A stretch of DNA of 28,090 nucleotides from Apostichopus californicus (Eukaryota > Echinodermata > Holothuroidea > Aspidochirotida > Stichopodidae): contig JAIPMN010008447.1 of NCBI GenBank assembly GCA_020650975.1, forward strand, positions 1 through 28,090. Reading direction: 5' to 3'. Positions 10,163 through 19,290 of the stretch are shown here, piece by piece. The position numbers and the translations under genes are program-made. A model generated the notes under the pieces. That model did no database searches, was not told the origin of the DNA, and saw only the letters and a program-made list of their open reading frames with translations. Every line of letters starts with the position of its first letter. Position 1 is the first letter of the stretch.

Positions 10163-10592
10163 TTTATATGCCTTGCTTGGCACTCCCATACTCTGCCAGG
10201 TTAATCTGAGGTTGTAGCGTGGATGCTACTTTAATCTGAAGTTACTCTGTTATATGCATTGCTTGGCACTCCCATACTCTGTCAGGTTAATCTGAGGTTG
10301 TAGCGTGGATGCTACTTTAATCTGAAGTGACTCTGTTATATGCCTTGCTTGGCACTCCCATACTCCCTGTCAGGTTAATCTGAGGTTGTAGCATGGATGC
10401 TACTCTAATACGAGAGTGACTCTGTTATATGCCTTGCTTGGCACTCCCTTACTCTATCAAGTTAACCTGAGGTTGTAGCGTGGATGCTACTTTAATCTGA
10501 AGTGACTCTGTTATAGGCCTTGCTTGGCACTCCCATACACTGTCAGGTTAATCTGGGGTTGTAGCGTGGATGCTACTTTAATCTGAAGTGAC
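10163..10592 (+). repeat. 86-bp satellite, five head-to-tail units
   Basis: The motif TATATGCCTTGCTTGGCACT marks unit starts at 10165, 10251, 10337, 10426 and 10512 (TATAGGCC in the last). The period is 86 bp except for one 89-bp unit, which gained bases at CATACTCCCTGTCAGG. Each unit carries GTAGCGTGGATGCTAC, a perfect 5-bp stem (GTAGC/GCTAC) with a six-base loop, bracketed by TTAATCTGA on both sides. Units are highly similar, so the array is younger than the other tandem repeats here. Single changes such as GTAGCATGGATGCTAC leave the stem intact. Confidence 0.92.
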
Positions 10593-10596
10593 GTCA
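10589..10596. promoter_or_regulatory. Full CRE palindrome TGACGTCA at the satellite edge
   Basis: The perfect CREB/ATF palindrome TGACGTCA is formed where the last 86-bp unit (GAAGTGAC) meets flanking DNA. A second one lies at 12088-12095. With no promoter in sight, function is not inferred; two perfect 8-mers in this length of AT-rich, CpG-poor DNA is mildly notable. Confidence 0.25.
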
Positions 10597-11166
10597 ATCA
10601 AGATCCCCGACTCCTCTTCTTCAAGGTTAATTGTAACTGTGCTTCTTGACAATATAATCATGTTTACATTTGTTAACATCCTCTCCCATCACAATCTGAA
10701 ATAATTGCATACAGTCATCGCAAGATAACCTAAAAGGCAGAATACTCCCTGTAAAGACTTAGTAGGGGGTGGAGACAGATGGGCAGAGGGGGTGCCTAGG
10801 CAGGTATGGATCAGAAATTTGTTTAAAAATGAAAGTAAGTTTTTCTCCATTGAAATGTATCTGCAGTCAACTCTCTATCTCCATTATGATGGAATCATTT
10901 AAACACAATATCTTCCCTCCCCACTCCTTTACTATACGCTGATGTTTCAGTCATCTGTGCATGTGTTTTTATAATATGTGTATTCTGTTGGTTGGCCGAC
11001 CATTAACCTAACAAAATATTGTTGCAAATTTGGCTGAGCAGAATAGTTCATACAGTTAGTGTGTGAGAAGGTTATTTCAGAATGCTGTATGTAATTTCAT
11101 ACTTTCTAAGAGGCAGGTTTATTAATAGAATGAAGACTACATGCAGAATGGTTTCATCTGTCTTTG
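10597..11166. other. Non-coding stretch preceding the candidate exon
   Basis: AT-rich sequence with a G-rich patch at 10766-10790. Its last 20 bases form the pyrimidine-rich tract of the acceptor-like site described next. Confidence 0.55.
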
Positions 11167-11169
11167 CAG

Positions 11170-11358
11170 AGTGTTCCTTTCGGAAGAATTCATGTATTTC
11201 ACTAAATGTGGAGAAAAAGAAGAAGAAGCATGCTCATACAGGTTTAAACATGGTCCAGTATCTGATGCTGAGAACAAGTTTGATGACAGATTCCATCAAA
11301 CTTTCAATGCATTGTGGTGTATCACTGTTGCTTCCTTATCCATAAAATGGGTCGTCTA
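11170..11358 (+). CDS. Candidate coding exon, faintly potassium-channel pore-like
   Basis: A strong acceptor-like sequence (GGTTTCATCTGTCTTTGCAG, ending at 11169) opens onto a frame running to a TAG at 11357. The peptide is charged and Cys-containing rather than AT-biased: VFLSEEFMYFTKCGEKEEEA, then CSYRFKHGP and DAENKFDDRF, ending HQTFNALWCITVASLSIKWV. The stretch FNALWCITVASLSI aligns without gaps to the pore helix of Kv channels (F-W-W-A-V-V-T-M-T-T-V), and the preceding Cys- and Glu-rich part sits where the extracellular turret would be. Against this, the selectivity filter GYG does not follow in frame, no good donor lies at the expected place, and I found no neighbouring exon with S4 or S6 features. 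It may be a lone exon, an exon relic or chance; the channel assignment is tentative. Confidence 0.33.
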
Positions 11359-11365
11359 GTGCAGG

Positions 11366-12826
11366 GTACGGTATGTGCAATTATCAGACTATTACAGTAG
11401 ATGCGTAGTTTTTATAGCTCACAATATGTTACAAATATGAATGTACACCACGTTTTGGTCTGATATAATAGTGTAGAGTCCTGTGACATTAAGAATGTGA
11501 TTTTTTGGAAGGAGAAATGGAAGTGAAAATAAATTCTGTTCTTAAACAAAGAAAAAAAACAATATGGAAATTAATGAAAAAATATGGAAAATAATGAATA
11601 CGGTACATACTGAAAGGGTTAATTTGGAGTTCACATTTTGTATAGCAATTTTCACATCTCTGAGTACTTTCTTATAAATGATAAAATACTGAAAGTCTTA
11701 CTTCTAGGTAGCATATTTGGTAGTCTGAAAAAATAAAGCAAGTTAACAAAGAATGACCAATATGTACTCTGTAGAAGAGATCTGTACATAGGTTTAGTGA
11801 CTAGAAACACCAATATATTTGTAGGAGAGAAAGTGGCTGGACTACTGTAGTTAGTCTAACACACAGACGATCTGGTCAGTTCATGAATGGAACACCAAAC
11901 AAACTTTTATTGCTTCAAATAACATGTGCACAATGCATTACAAATTTCTCGAGAACAACCCCGGTGGTATTGAATGATAGGCCAGTAGTAATATGTATGA
12001 AGTTATAAAAAGAACATGTTTTGGTAGTGTTAATAGAATTTATAAAACAATTGATCAACATTAACAATTAGGCCTGCGTTCAGTAGCTGACGTCATAAGC
12101 AGTTAGCCTTAAAGGAGCTTTCCAGATAATTTTGCCATTTTTTAAAGCTGAATATCTTGAAAACCAAAGTAGCTCCCTAAAAACAGTACTAGCACTTAAT
12201 ATTTTCATGTATATATTTCTATTTTCTTGGACTAAGAACTATCTAGACTAAAATTCTGCTGAAAGCCATTCTTAAGATGTGGATTGAAGGCAGGAAGTGG
12301 ATTGTCATATGTTTGAAAGCATCCTTAAAGATTTGATTTTGATCACATTTCTGATAAGTCTGTTCGATACTAAAATCCCATAGCGATGTAGGTCAACAGC
12401 TTATTCAGTCAGTTCAGTTTCATTTTGCATCTTGAAATAAAGGTAACATTTTATGAGATGTTTCACTTTTCATTAAACATGTTATCAATTACCTTTCTTG
12501 AATGTATGTGCATGGGTGACAATAAGGTTGGGAAATAAATCGGTTAATTACTCACTGCTCATTAATAAACATCAGGGGAAGAAATTCTAGAAAGTTGTGG
12601 CAACCTGATCAATTGCAGTCTGCAGTAATTCTTACATCAAAACGTAATCCCTCTGCATGTTTGGGAGACTTAACCGATCAAGCACAAGGTTGCTTCATGG
12701 GAAAAGTCACTATTATGCCAAGAAGAGGTTGACATGTTAATTCAATACAGTATTGTAGAACACACTTTAACACCTCAACCAATCAATAAGTTTTCATAGC
12801 TTATATCAATCAATGCCAATTACCTG
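11366..12826. other. Non-coding stretch; one CRE palindrome
   Basis: The stretch is AT-rich with no exon or tandem array recognised. It contains TGACGTCA at 12088-12095. Starting at 12110, TTAAAGGAGCTTTCCAGA resembles TTAAAGGAGAACTCCAGA at 20848. That hints at a small dispersed repeat, but the match fades after about 20 bases. Confidence 0.55.
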
Positions 12827-12828
12827 CA

Positions 12829-13125
12829 TTTACTTTGCCCCTCGCTTACCTGTCTCCCCACAACCTGAGCACCGTTCTACAGTGCCAAAAATGAACTGTT
12901 AACCTTTTAACAATGTGCGCCCTCTATGACCGGCCCCTCCGGTCAGGGCCCTTCTCATTCTACCATCCAAAGTGCCAGCATTAAGCGTTTTTCGTCTGTG
13001 TTTTTCTTTAATGTAATTCGTGCGGAACTGTGACCTACGTAGGATCTTAGTTTTTCCTTCCATTGGATACTGAAGTAGTTTACCAATCGTGTACATCCTT
13101 ATTCCTACAACACGGTCATAATTCA
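12829..13125 (-). mobile_element. Element E, copy 1 (unnamed retroposon-like repeat)
   Basis: This copy shares with those at 15883, 16213 and 21625 the plus-strand order: TTTACTTTGCCCC; GCTTACCTGTCTCCCCACAA; AGCACC and TTCTAC; CTTTTAACAATGTGCGCCCT; a hairpin; TTCTCATTCTACCATCCAAA; then CGTTTTTCG. The hairpin is TGACCGG-CCCCT-CCGGTCA (12927-12945). Read on the minus strand, a 75-codon open frame (12899-13126) spans it. It includes TLDGRMRRALTGG, and the segment TLDGRMRR is also encoded by the 21625 copy, so the family may carry or derive from coding sequence. Similarity to copy 3 continues past 13000. Imperfect 15-base matches (AATCAATGCCAATTA near 12809-12823, AATCTATGCCAATTA near 13295-13309) may be an old target-site duplication, but they do not abut the constant end. 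Confidence 0.75.
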
Positions 13126-14520
13126 TGTTAAATGTATCTCTCTAGATGTTGCGCTTGACATTCATGTGTAACAAACATGTATACATTTCTGTTTCTTACA
13201 TTAATCCATTTCTTACATTGAAGTGTCACAACAGTAAATGTGTATAAATTTCAGGTTTACACCCTAAGAGTCTTTCTTACTTCTCAAAGCCACAATCTAT
13301 GCCAATTAAGCCTTTCCTTACAACCCTTTCATCATTCATGATGAATCTATAGGCCAAGACTTTCTTTACATATCCAGTAAAAAAGCCTGCTCTGCATTTA
13401 TTTAAAAGTAGGGTAAAAGTTGATAAATATTGTCATTTTTGCACCATTTTGCAAGAGTTTATTTGACAATCTTAGCACAGAATATTGTTCTGAATAGCAC
13501 TTGAGTAGAGCTGATGGGAAATGGAAATTTGATCAAATCTCTTTTGGAACATTTCAAACTTCTCCTCTCACATGTTATTATCAACATGATAACTGGTACA
13601 TAAAACTGCAGGTATTCAAATATAATTCAAGTATTCAAATATAATGGTGTGGCAGGATGTGTTTTACATTTCAGCCAGCTGCATTTGGAGACTATGCATA
13701 ACCACTGGTTAAACTACAGCACTTTGATTGACTGTATGATTTTAGAAATCGTTCCATTTTTAATCGCTCAAAATGATTTTAAAAACTGATTTTAGAAATT
13801 GTTACTATTTTAAATATTGTCAAATGTCACAACACTGCAGGAAATGAGGGTTAACAGTCATATTTCATTCAAAGGAAGAAAAAGAAAAAAATTGTTTCCT
13901 GTTTGCTTGTGATTCATACTGATATGAAAAAGTGTCCAGGCAATTACTCCATATTTTAGAATTGAACAGCTTCATTTGTTTGGTGTCCAAGCTATTGAAT
14001 CAATTAAAACCTTACTTTGAGTATTTCCTAATGACATTTTTAGTCCTTTCTATCTCGAAACTACAAGCTGCTTGTAGACATGAATACACATACACTCATG
14101 CTACTTATCTCTGTGTTTTGTCTGCCTTGACAAAGAAAAACAAATTGTCAAGTTTATAGGAGATGACTCACCTTCATTAGCGAGGTTAATTGTTTTTAGT
14201 TTGATAACGACAGCGGCATTGATTATAATCAAGAACAGTTCAGCAGACGAACAATTATCATAGAAATAAATCCAGGGTGATCATTCATATGATTTACAAT
14301 GTACTGTAATATTACTTACTGCATAGTATTGTATGTTAATGGCAATGCCACACGAGATAATTACAAAACCTCAATTTAGAAGTCACTTGAGATGGGGTGT
14401 CAGTGATGCGTTCATGATTATTAATTTCATAGCTTGAAATATCTAGCTCTTGTCTAGCTTATTTAACCCTTTTAGTAACAACAATTCATTAGAAGTTGTA
14501 CTTTTATATTAAGTACATAG
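13126..14520. other. Non-coding stretch with two tiny local duplications
   Basis: GTATTCAAATATAAT is repeated in tandem at about 13613-13646, and TGATTTTAGAAAT recurs near 13738 and 13789. A 75-codon open frame at 13932-14159 has no recognisable motif. Confidence 0.55.
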
Positions 14521-14529
14521 TCAGTAACA

Positions 14530-14760
14530 TTCATCAGGAATAACCCTCATATTATTATAACATTTGGAAAGTTATTTATCAGGAGTAGCCTGTTTATTAC
14601 CAAACTATTTAAAATTAGTCAGGAACATTCCTGTATTATTACACAGCTACATAAATATATATCAGGAATAGCCCATTAAATATTATTATAGCAATATAAA
14701 CAATCCATCAGGGGTAGTGTCCTAGTAATAGCCCTTAAAATATTATTAGAATTTCAAAGA
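14530..14760 (+). repeat. Degenerate ~45-bp tandem repeat (ATCAGGAATAGCCC...TATTATTA)
   Basis: ATCAGGAATAACCC near 14532 recurs as ATCAGGAGTAGCC (14578), GTCAGGAACATTCC (14619), ATCAGGAATAGCCC (14661) and ATCAGGGGTAGTGTCC (14708). Each is followed by an AT-rich half with TATTATTA. The spacing is 40-47 bp. Divergence between units is high. Confidence 0.7.
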
Positions 14761-15848
14761 TGAAACCTGGCTATAATGAAAGAATATAATCAGTTACAAA
14801 ATTAGCAACATGTATATATTCATGAATATTCATGAAGAAGAGATCCATAAATACTGTATCTCATTTAGTAAACTTTCAACAGAGCTCTTAGATGCAAGTT
14901 TTATTGGCTTCAGTAGACTAGAACGACTATTAAGAGTGATTTAGTGACAGATTTAAGTCTTATGTTTGCTTATGTTGCCAAGCAAATCTGTCTAGCTGAT
15001 CTGCATAATTTGCGGCTTCTACTTTCATGCACAGAATATTTTAATGTGAGTTAGTTGTAGTATAATTTAGTAATAGAAGACAAGTCTAACATGACAGAAT
15101 GTATGATGCCAATTAAAGTGACCTGTCCAGTCCATAGGTTGGGGATTGTGGGGTGTGGGGGGGGGAGGGATTGGAGGAAGGAGGTTGAGTTTGCTTGGAA
15201 TTGCTCTTAAATTGTACAAATTGTCTAAATCTACCAGCATTGAACTTCTTTGTCTTTGATAAACATATTTATATCCAGGATATGTTATCATATACAGTAT
15301 TTATAGACACTAGCTGACAAAGTTCAAGTACCTACAGTACTGTATGAGATGGATCAATTTCCTTTATGAAAGTGAAATGATTAATTTGTTGATCTTAGTC
15401 ATCATTATGATATCAAATTTCTGTATGAGAGCTGGAATATATGTAGGGCACTAGGGAATGTAGGGCACTTGGGTAGGTAGGTATACTAGCTGCAGTATAC
15501 AATATTTATTCTTCAAAAATTCATTTCCTGATGATCCAAGCAGCTAGCCGTCACTATTATGGTATCACACACACATATAGCATTGAAGGGCAGCAGAAAG
15601 TAGACCAAAGTTGTCAGTTTCTTTCGTAGCTTCAAGAATCAAGAGCCCATCCATGTGCAGCTTTGCAATGTAAACAAAGACCGTTCTCTGTATTTCTAAA
15701 AGTTAGAAAGTCATTCTAAGAGAACTGACAGTTGGATATACAGTATAGTCTGATGATATCTCTTTCTGGCAACATCTGCTCTTACAAGTTTAGGTGGTAC
15801 TTGTCGAGTCAAGAGATACTCATGACAAGATGCACAAAATTACCGTAG
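14761..15848. other. Non-coding stretch with a G-rich tract
   Basis: Guanine runs of 4, 4, 10 and 3 at 15140-15169 fit a quadruplex pattern on the plus strand. The proline-rich frame opposite (LLPPIPPPPTP) is only its translation. GTAGGGCACTAGGGAATGTA and GTAGGGCACTTGGGTAGGTA at about 15443-15481 form a small duplication. Confidence 0.55.
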
Positions 15849-16083
15849 ATGCAAGTCTAAATGAAAGATAGAATTTAGTTAATTTACTTCGTTCCTCCCT
15901 TCCCTGTCTCCTCACAACCTTAGCACCTCATTCTACCGTGTCTAGTATGCCCTGGTAATCTTTTAACACTGTGCACCCTCAGTGACCGGCTCCTCCGGTC
16001 GTTGCCCTTCCATTCTCATTCTACACATACGTTTTCCTCCCGGGAGACATGCAAGTCTAAATTACCGATAGAATTTAGTTAAT
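15849..16083. repeat. 35-bp direct repeats flanking element E copy 2
   Basis: ATGCAAGTCTAAAT, three variable bases and GATAGAATTTAGTTAAT occur at 15849-15883 and again at 16049-16083, exactly 200 bases apart. By eye they differ at three of 35 positions. The left copy ends precisely where the constant TTTACTTC end of element E begins, and the right copy starts where the element stops. That is the geometry of a target-site duplication, although 35 bp is long for one. Confidence 0.75.
15883..16048 (-). mobile_element. Element E, copy 2 (short, ~165 bp)
   Basis: The copy begins TTTACTTCGTTCCTCCCTTC and proceeds through CCTGTCTCCTCACAACC, AGCACCTCATTCTACCGTGT and TGCCCTGGTAATCTTTTAAC. It then has CACTGTGCACCCTCAG, the hairpin GACCGG-CTCCT-CCGGTC (15984-16000) and ATTCTCATTCTAC, and stops near CGTTTTCCTCCCGGGAGAC. 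It matches the 21625 copy closely over the first ~140 bases. Its far end is much nearer than in copies 3 and 4, which is expected if the element is read on the minus strand and this copy is 5'-truncated. Confidence 0.8.
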
Positions 16084-16195
16084 GCAATAATGTAAGAAGA
16101 AGTCTGTTGACTTAATATCCTACAGACACACATGATTATGGGAAGCGTACCGTCTAGTCGAGTATACAGTCTTGTCTCTTCTGCTTTCATAAATG

Positions 16196-16543
16196 TCCCA
16201 GGAATCTATGCATTTACTTCACTCCTCTCTTACCTGTCTCCTACAAAACTAACTCACATTTCCTAGTCTACCTAGACGCCAATGGTATAATTTTAGCACT
16301 GCGCCCCCCCCCCCCACCCTGGTGACCTCTCCCACAGGTCACCGCGCCCTCCCTCTTCCTTCCGAATTTACCATTCCGAAGGAAAACGCGTGTTTTTCGG
16401 ACTCCGTTTTCACTTACGCCGAACTGACGTTTTCTTGCTCGAATTCTGCTGCTTGCGACCGACGAAGGTTCTTAAGAGAGTTTGCAACAGGATTCATCAA
16501 GTTTCTGCTAAGTATCCTTTTGGTTTTCCCAGGAATCTATGCA
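16196..16543 (-). mobile_element. Element E, copy 3, with perfect 17-bp target-site duplication
   Basis: TCCCAGGAATCTATGCA occurs at 16196-16212 and, identically, at 16527-16543. Between them lie 314 bases that begin TTTACTTCACTCCTCTCTTA and end TAAGTATCCTTTTGGTTT. The far end also resembles that of the 21625 copy (TAAGTATCCTTTT). The hairpin here is GGTGACCT-CTCCCAC-AGGTCACC (16321-16343), with an 8-bp stem. A C13 run precedes it at about 16304-16316. Open frames of 77-78 codons cross it on the plus strand in two registers, but they are not shared with the other copies. The segment 16380-16500 is visibly richer in CpG than its surroundings, which suggests a relatively recent or coding-derived origin. 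Confidence 0.85.
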
Positions 16544-18430
16544 ACTATGCTATAAAGATACGAATACACAGTAGACTTTGTGGGTGGCAGTTAAAAGCAT
16601 TTTGTAGTTTGAGGAAAGTTGGGTGACCTTAATTTGATATTAGTTTATATTTGACCTGTATGGACCTATACATATAAAAATTGTTGTTTACTGTACCATG
16701 CCATTAATTATGTAAAGCCTTTACTTGTTGATGGGAAATATCTTATTATTCTTCAGAAATGAATTTATCTCTGCTATCCAATTTTGCTTTAAATGCAGCC
16801 TTTTGTGTTGGTCAAAAGTTTTGCAAATTAACATACTGAGTATTGTTCAAAATAGGATTGCAATTGATCAATTTATAACACACACTTACACCCCTCATAT
16901 ACATATGCATTATCCTCTAATACTGCTCTCATTGGTCAAGACTTAAATAGGGGGTGTGTCTACCAAATTACCATGTATGAGTATGGAATTTAATTTATCA
17001 CTCTAAGGCAAAATCTTACATTTTTTAACCAAGTAAATGAAGATTAATGAGGGAATAACGGTTGATTTTATTCAACTTCAATATTTTGTATAAAGTCACA
17101 TGTATATAAAAGACAAAATTCAAAACTTCAAAATTTTCATCTTTAACGCCATCCTGTAGAATATTCAAAATAATCTCCAAATGATTCCTCCCAACGATTC
17201 TTTTTATTTATCCATCTGAAAGTTGACATGACGGCCAGTCGGAGATTCACCCCCGTTGTCTTTGAAATAGACCATTGATCACTGTTATGTCCTTCAGTTC
17301 AACTCATCAAGTTTTGCTCGAGAACTGATCATTTAAATTTCGTTCACTATGGATTTGAAATCATCTGCAATCATGATAAGTCGAATAATTTCCAACTCTC
17401 CAATTACACATATGTAGCAAGGATCTATCTCTCTGATGCTCCTTGAAAACATATCACCCATCATCCCAGGCGACAGCCAACGCTGGATGTCAAAACGTTT
17501 CCAAAAAGAAAAAGAAAGGAGACCATTTTCATTCCCCATCTTCGATAATGAATTTTGCAGCCAGTTTAGGGATTATGTTTTCTCCCCCCAAAAAAAATTG
17601 TTAAAAATTAATTGCTTTTTATGTACACTGGGAAAGCATTTTCCAGTTGGATTGATTTTGCTACTTGAGTGAATGTTTGGTAGAGGAGTAAATTAAATGA
17701 GTTACATGCATTGCTTTCTCAGATCTTGATGTTAACATCCTCGTGGAGTGTGCAATTTTAATGACACGTTTGCTCCGACTGGTACATTTCTTTAGTAGTC
17801 TCTTGGTATGATGGATAACGTTGTCGAAACAGAGAGCCATATTTAGATATGGTTCGTGATGATGCAGTTAACAGGGGGAGGGACCCCGAGTACTGCATTA
17901 AATGCCTTCATGTATGAGGCAGTCTTTCCATTAATAAAGGGCACATGCATTTTGTTTTTTTGGCGTTAAAAAACGAAAAATAACATCAGTCAAAGTCAAC
18001 ATTTCTTTGTTTAATTAACAACAGTTCGGTAACTGGTTGGCAAATTTTTAACATCACTGAGAGAAATATTTTATTGGCAATAGTTGAGCATGCTCGGCAC
18101 CAAACTGTACCGCCATACAGTATTTTCAATGTGTTCTCAAAGTATAGTTATTCTGGTGTTTAATAATGCGTCTAGTTGGTCTAAAGGACTGAGCCTCTTG
18201 GTTTTCTACCTGTAACTGTGTCCAATCACCAAATGTGACCAAACCATGTAATGTTAATTCACACACATAACTGGATACCTCACAGTAAGTCCTCTAATAT
18301 TCACACATAACTGGAATGTGTGGATAGGACCACTTAGTTACTCCTCGATATCAATAGTTACATCGGTTTTTTGGCACCACAGAAATTTATAATTGTGTCC
18401 AGCATGATTTCTGTAATATTTTCATATGTA
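16544..18430. other. Long non-coding stretch, nothing recognised
   Basis: AT-rich DNA with several 60-80 codon frames on both strands (16725-16946, 17333-17539, 17436-17672), two of which overlap each other antiparallel. None has a motif or splice frame I can support. TTCACACATAACTGGA occurs twice, about 40 bp apart, near 18260 and 18299, as a small local duplication. Confidence 0.55.
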
Positions 18431-18431
18431 C

Positions 18432-18462
18432 TGCACTCCTCTTCCCTTACTTGTCTCCTTTT
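18432..18462 (-). mobile_element. Possible minimal element-E fragment
   Basis: GCACTCCTCTTCCCTTACTT followed by GTCTCC resembles the first 30 bases of element E (CACTCCTCTCTTACCTGTCTCC). The match is short and pyrimidine-rich, so chance is possible. Confidence 0.3.
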
Positions 18463-19250
18463 CTACTACTGTACTATTTGAAGTTTTGGTCCAATTTAAC
18501 TCAAATTGCAGAATTTAATAATCCTCAATGCCTGGGAACTATTTGGAGTGATCAGAACCTCAACGAAAATATGTATGAAACTTCTATCAATTTCTGGCAT
18601 TGATGTGAAAAAAATGTCCCGCCAATATACTGATGACCTTTTCGCAAGAAATCAATTCTTTTAATCTGACAAGTTCTTTTGAAGACCTGGATCTGGTTAC
18701 TACTATTGGATCCTTGTACTACCTGTTCCTTCACCGTGCATTGCTTAGATCATATAAACATCACTGACTACTCTGTCTGATGATAACAGTTGAACAACCC
18801 CTGCTGATACCCGTGAATTGGCCTTGAAATACTAGTCATGGACTGTTGGTTGGTATGCTTTCCACATTACTGATAACTTTATTACTTCAACACTGATGAG
18901 GTATCCGTATTGCATACATGTACTGTATGTATAATATGTTACTTCCAAATTTTAAACTGCTCGAGTCAGATGGTAGATTATCTCACATGGATGCACTTGG
19001 ATGAGAGAACCTGATGAAACGATAGGCTTCATAAATTTGAGCAAAAACAGGATAATATTACTGTACAAGTTTTGGTCACTTTCATTTTGTAAGGTGTCCT
19101 ATTATTATGAAGACAATTTCTACAGTAGTTAGCAACTGTGTGATGTAGAGTCAGCAGGGTTCAATGGTTTTACAAACTTCTTGATCTTGATTTGATTGGA
19201 AGTTCTAAGCTCCTTGGACCTAGTCACTACAGGCTTCTCTGTGGACAGTC
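18463..19250. other. Non-coding stretch, nothing recognised
   Basis: No exon, RNA or repeat was recognised. The 126-codon minus-strand frame starting at 19509 ends within this region; see the rejected list. Confidence 0.55.
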
Positions 19251-19256
19251 CCAATA

Positions 19257-19290
19257 GCCCCCTCCCCCCCTCCCTGCTCCCTCCCCCCAC
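19257..19290 (-). other. C-rich tract (quadruplex pattern on the minus strand)
   Basis: C5, C7, C3, C3 and C6 runs lie close together with T or TG spacers. The tract supports spurious frames on both strands (GGGSREGGRG on the minus strand). Confidence 0.55.

Noticed and set aside
11364..11375. GYG selectivity-filter codons after the candidate pore exon
   Set aside because: They are out of frame and past a stop. The residues after them do not resemble a channel, so they are not counted as evidence for the exon.
15067..15291. Proline-rich minus-strand frame
   Set aside because: The prolines come from the complement of the poly-G tract at 15140-15169.
16322..16626. Two overlapping plus-strand frames of 77 and 78 codons
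   Set aside because: They lie mostly inside element E copy 3, in registers not kept in the other copies, and the element's sense strand appears to be the minus strand.
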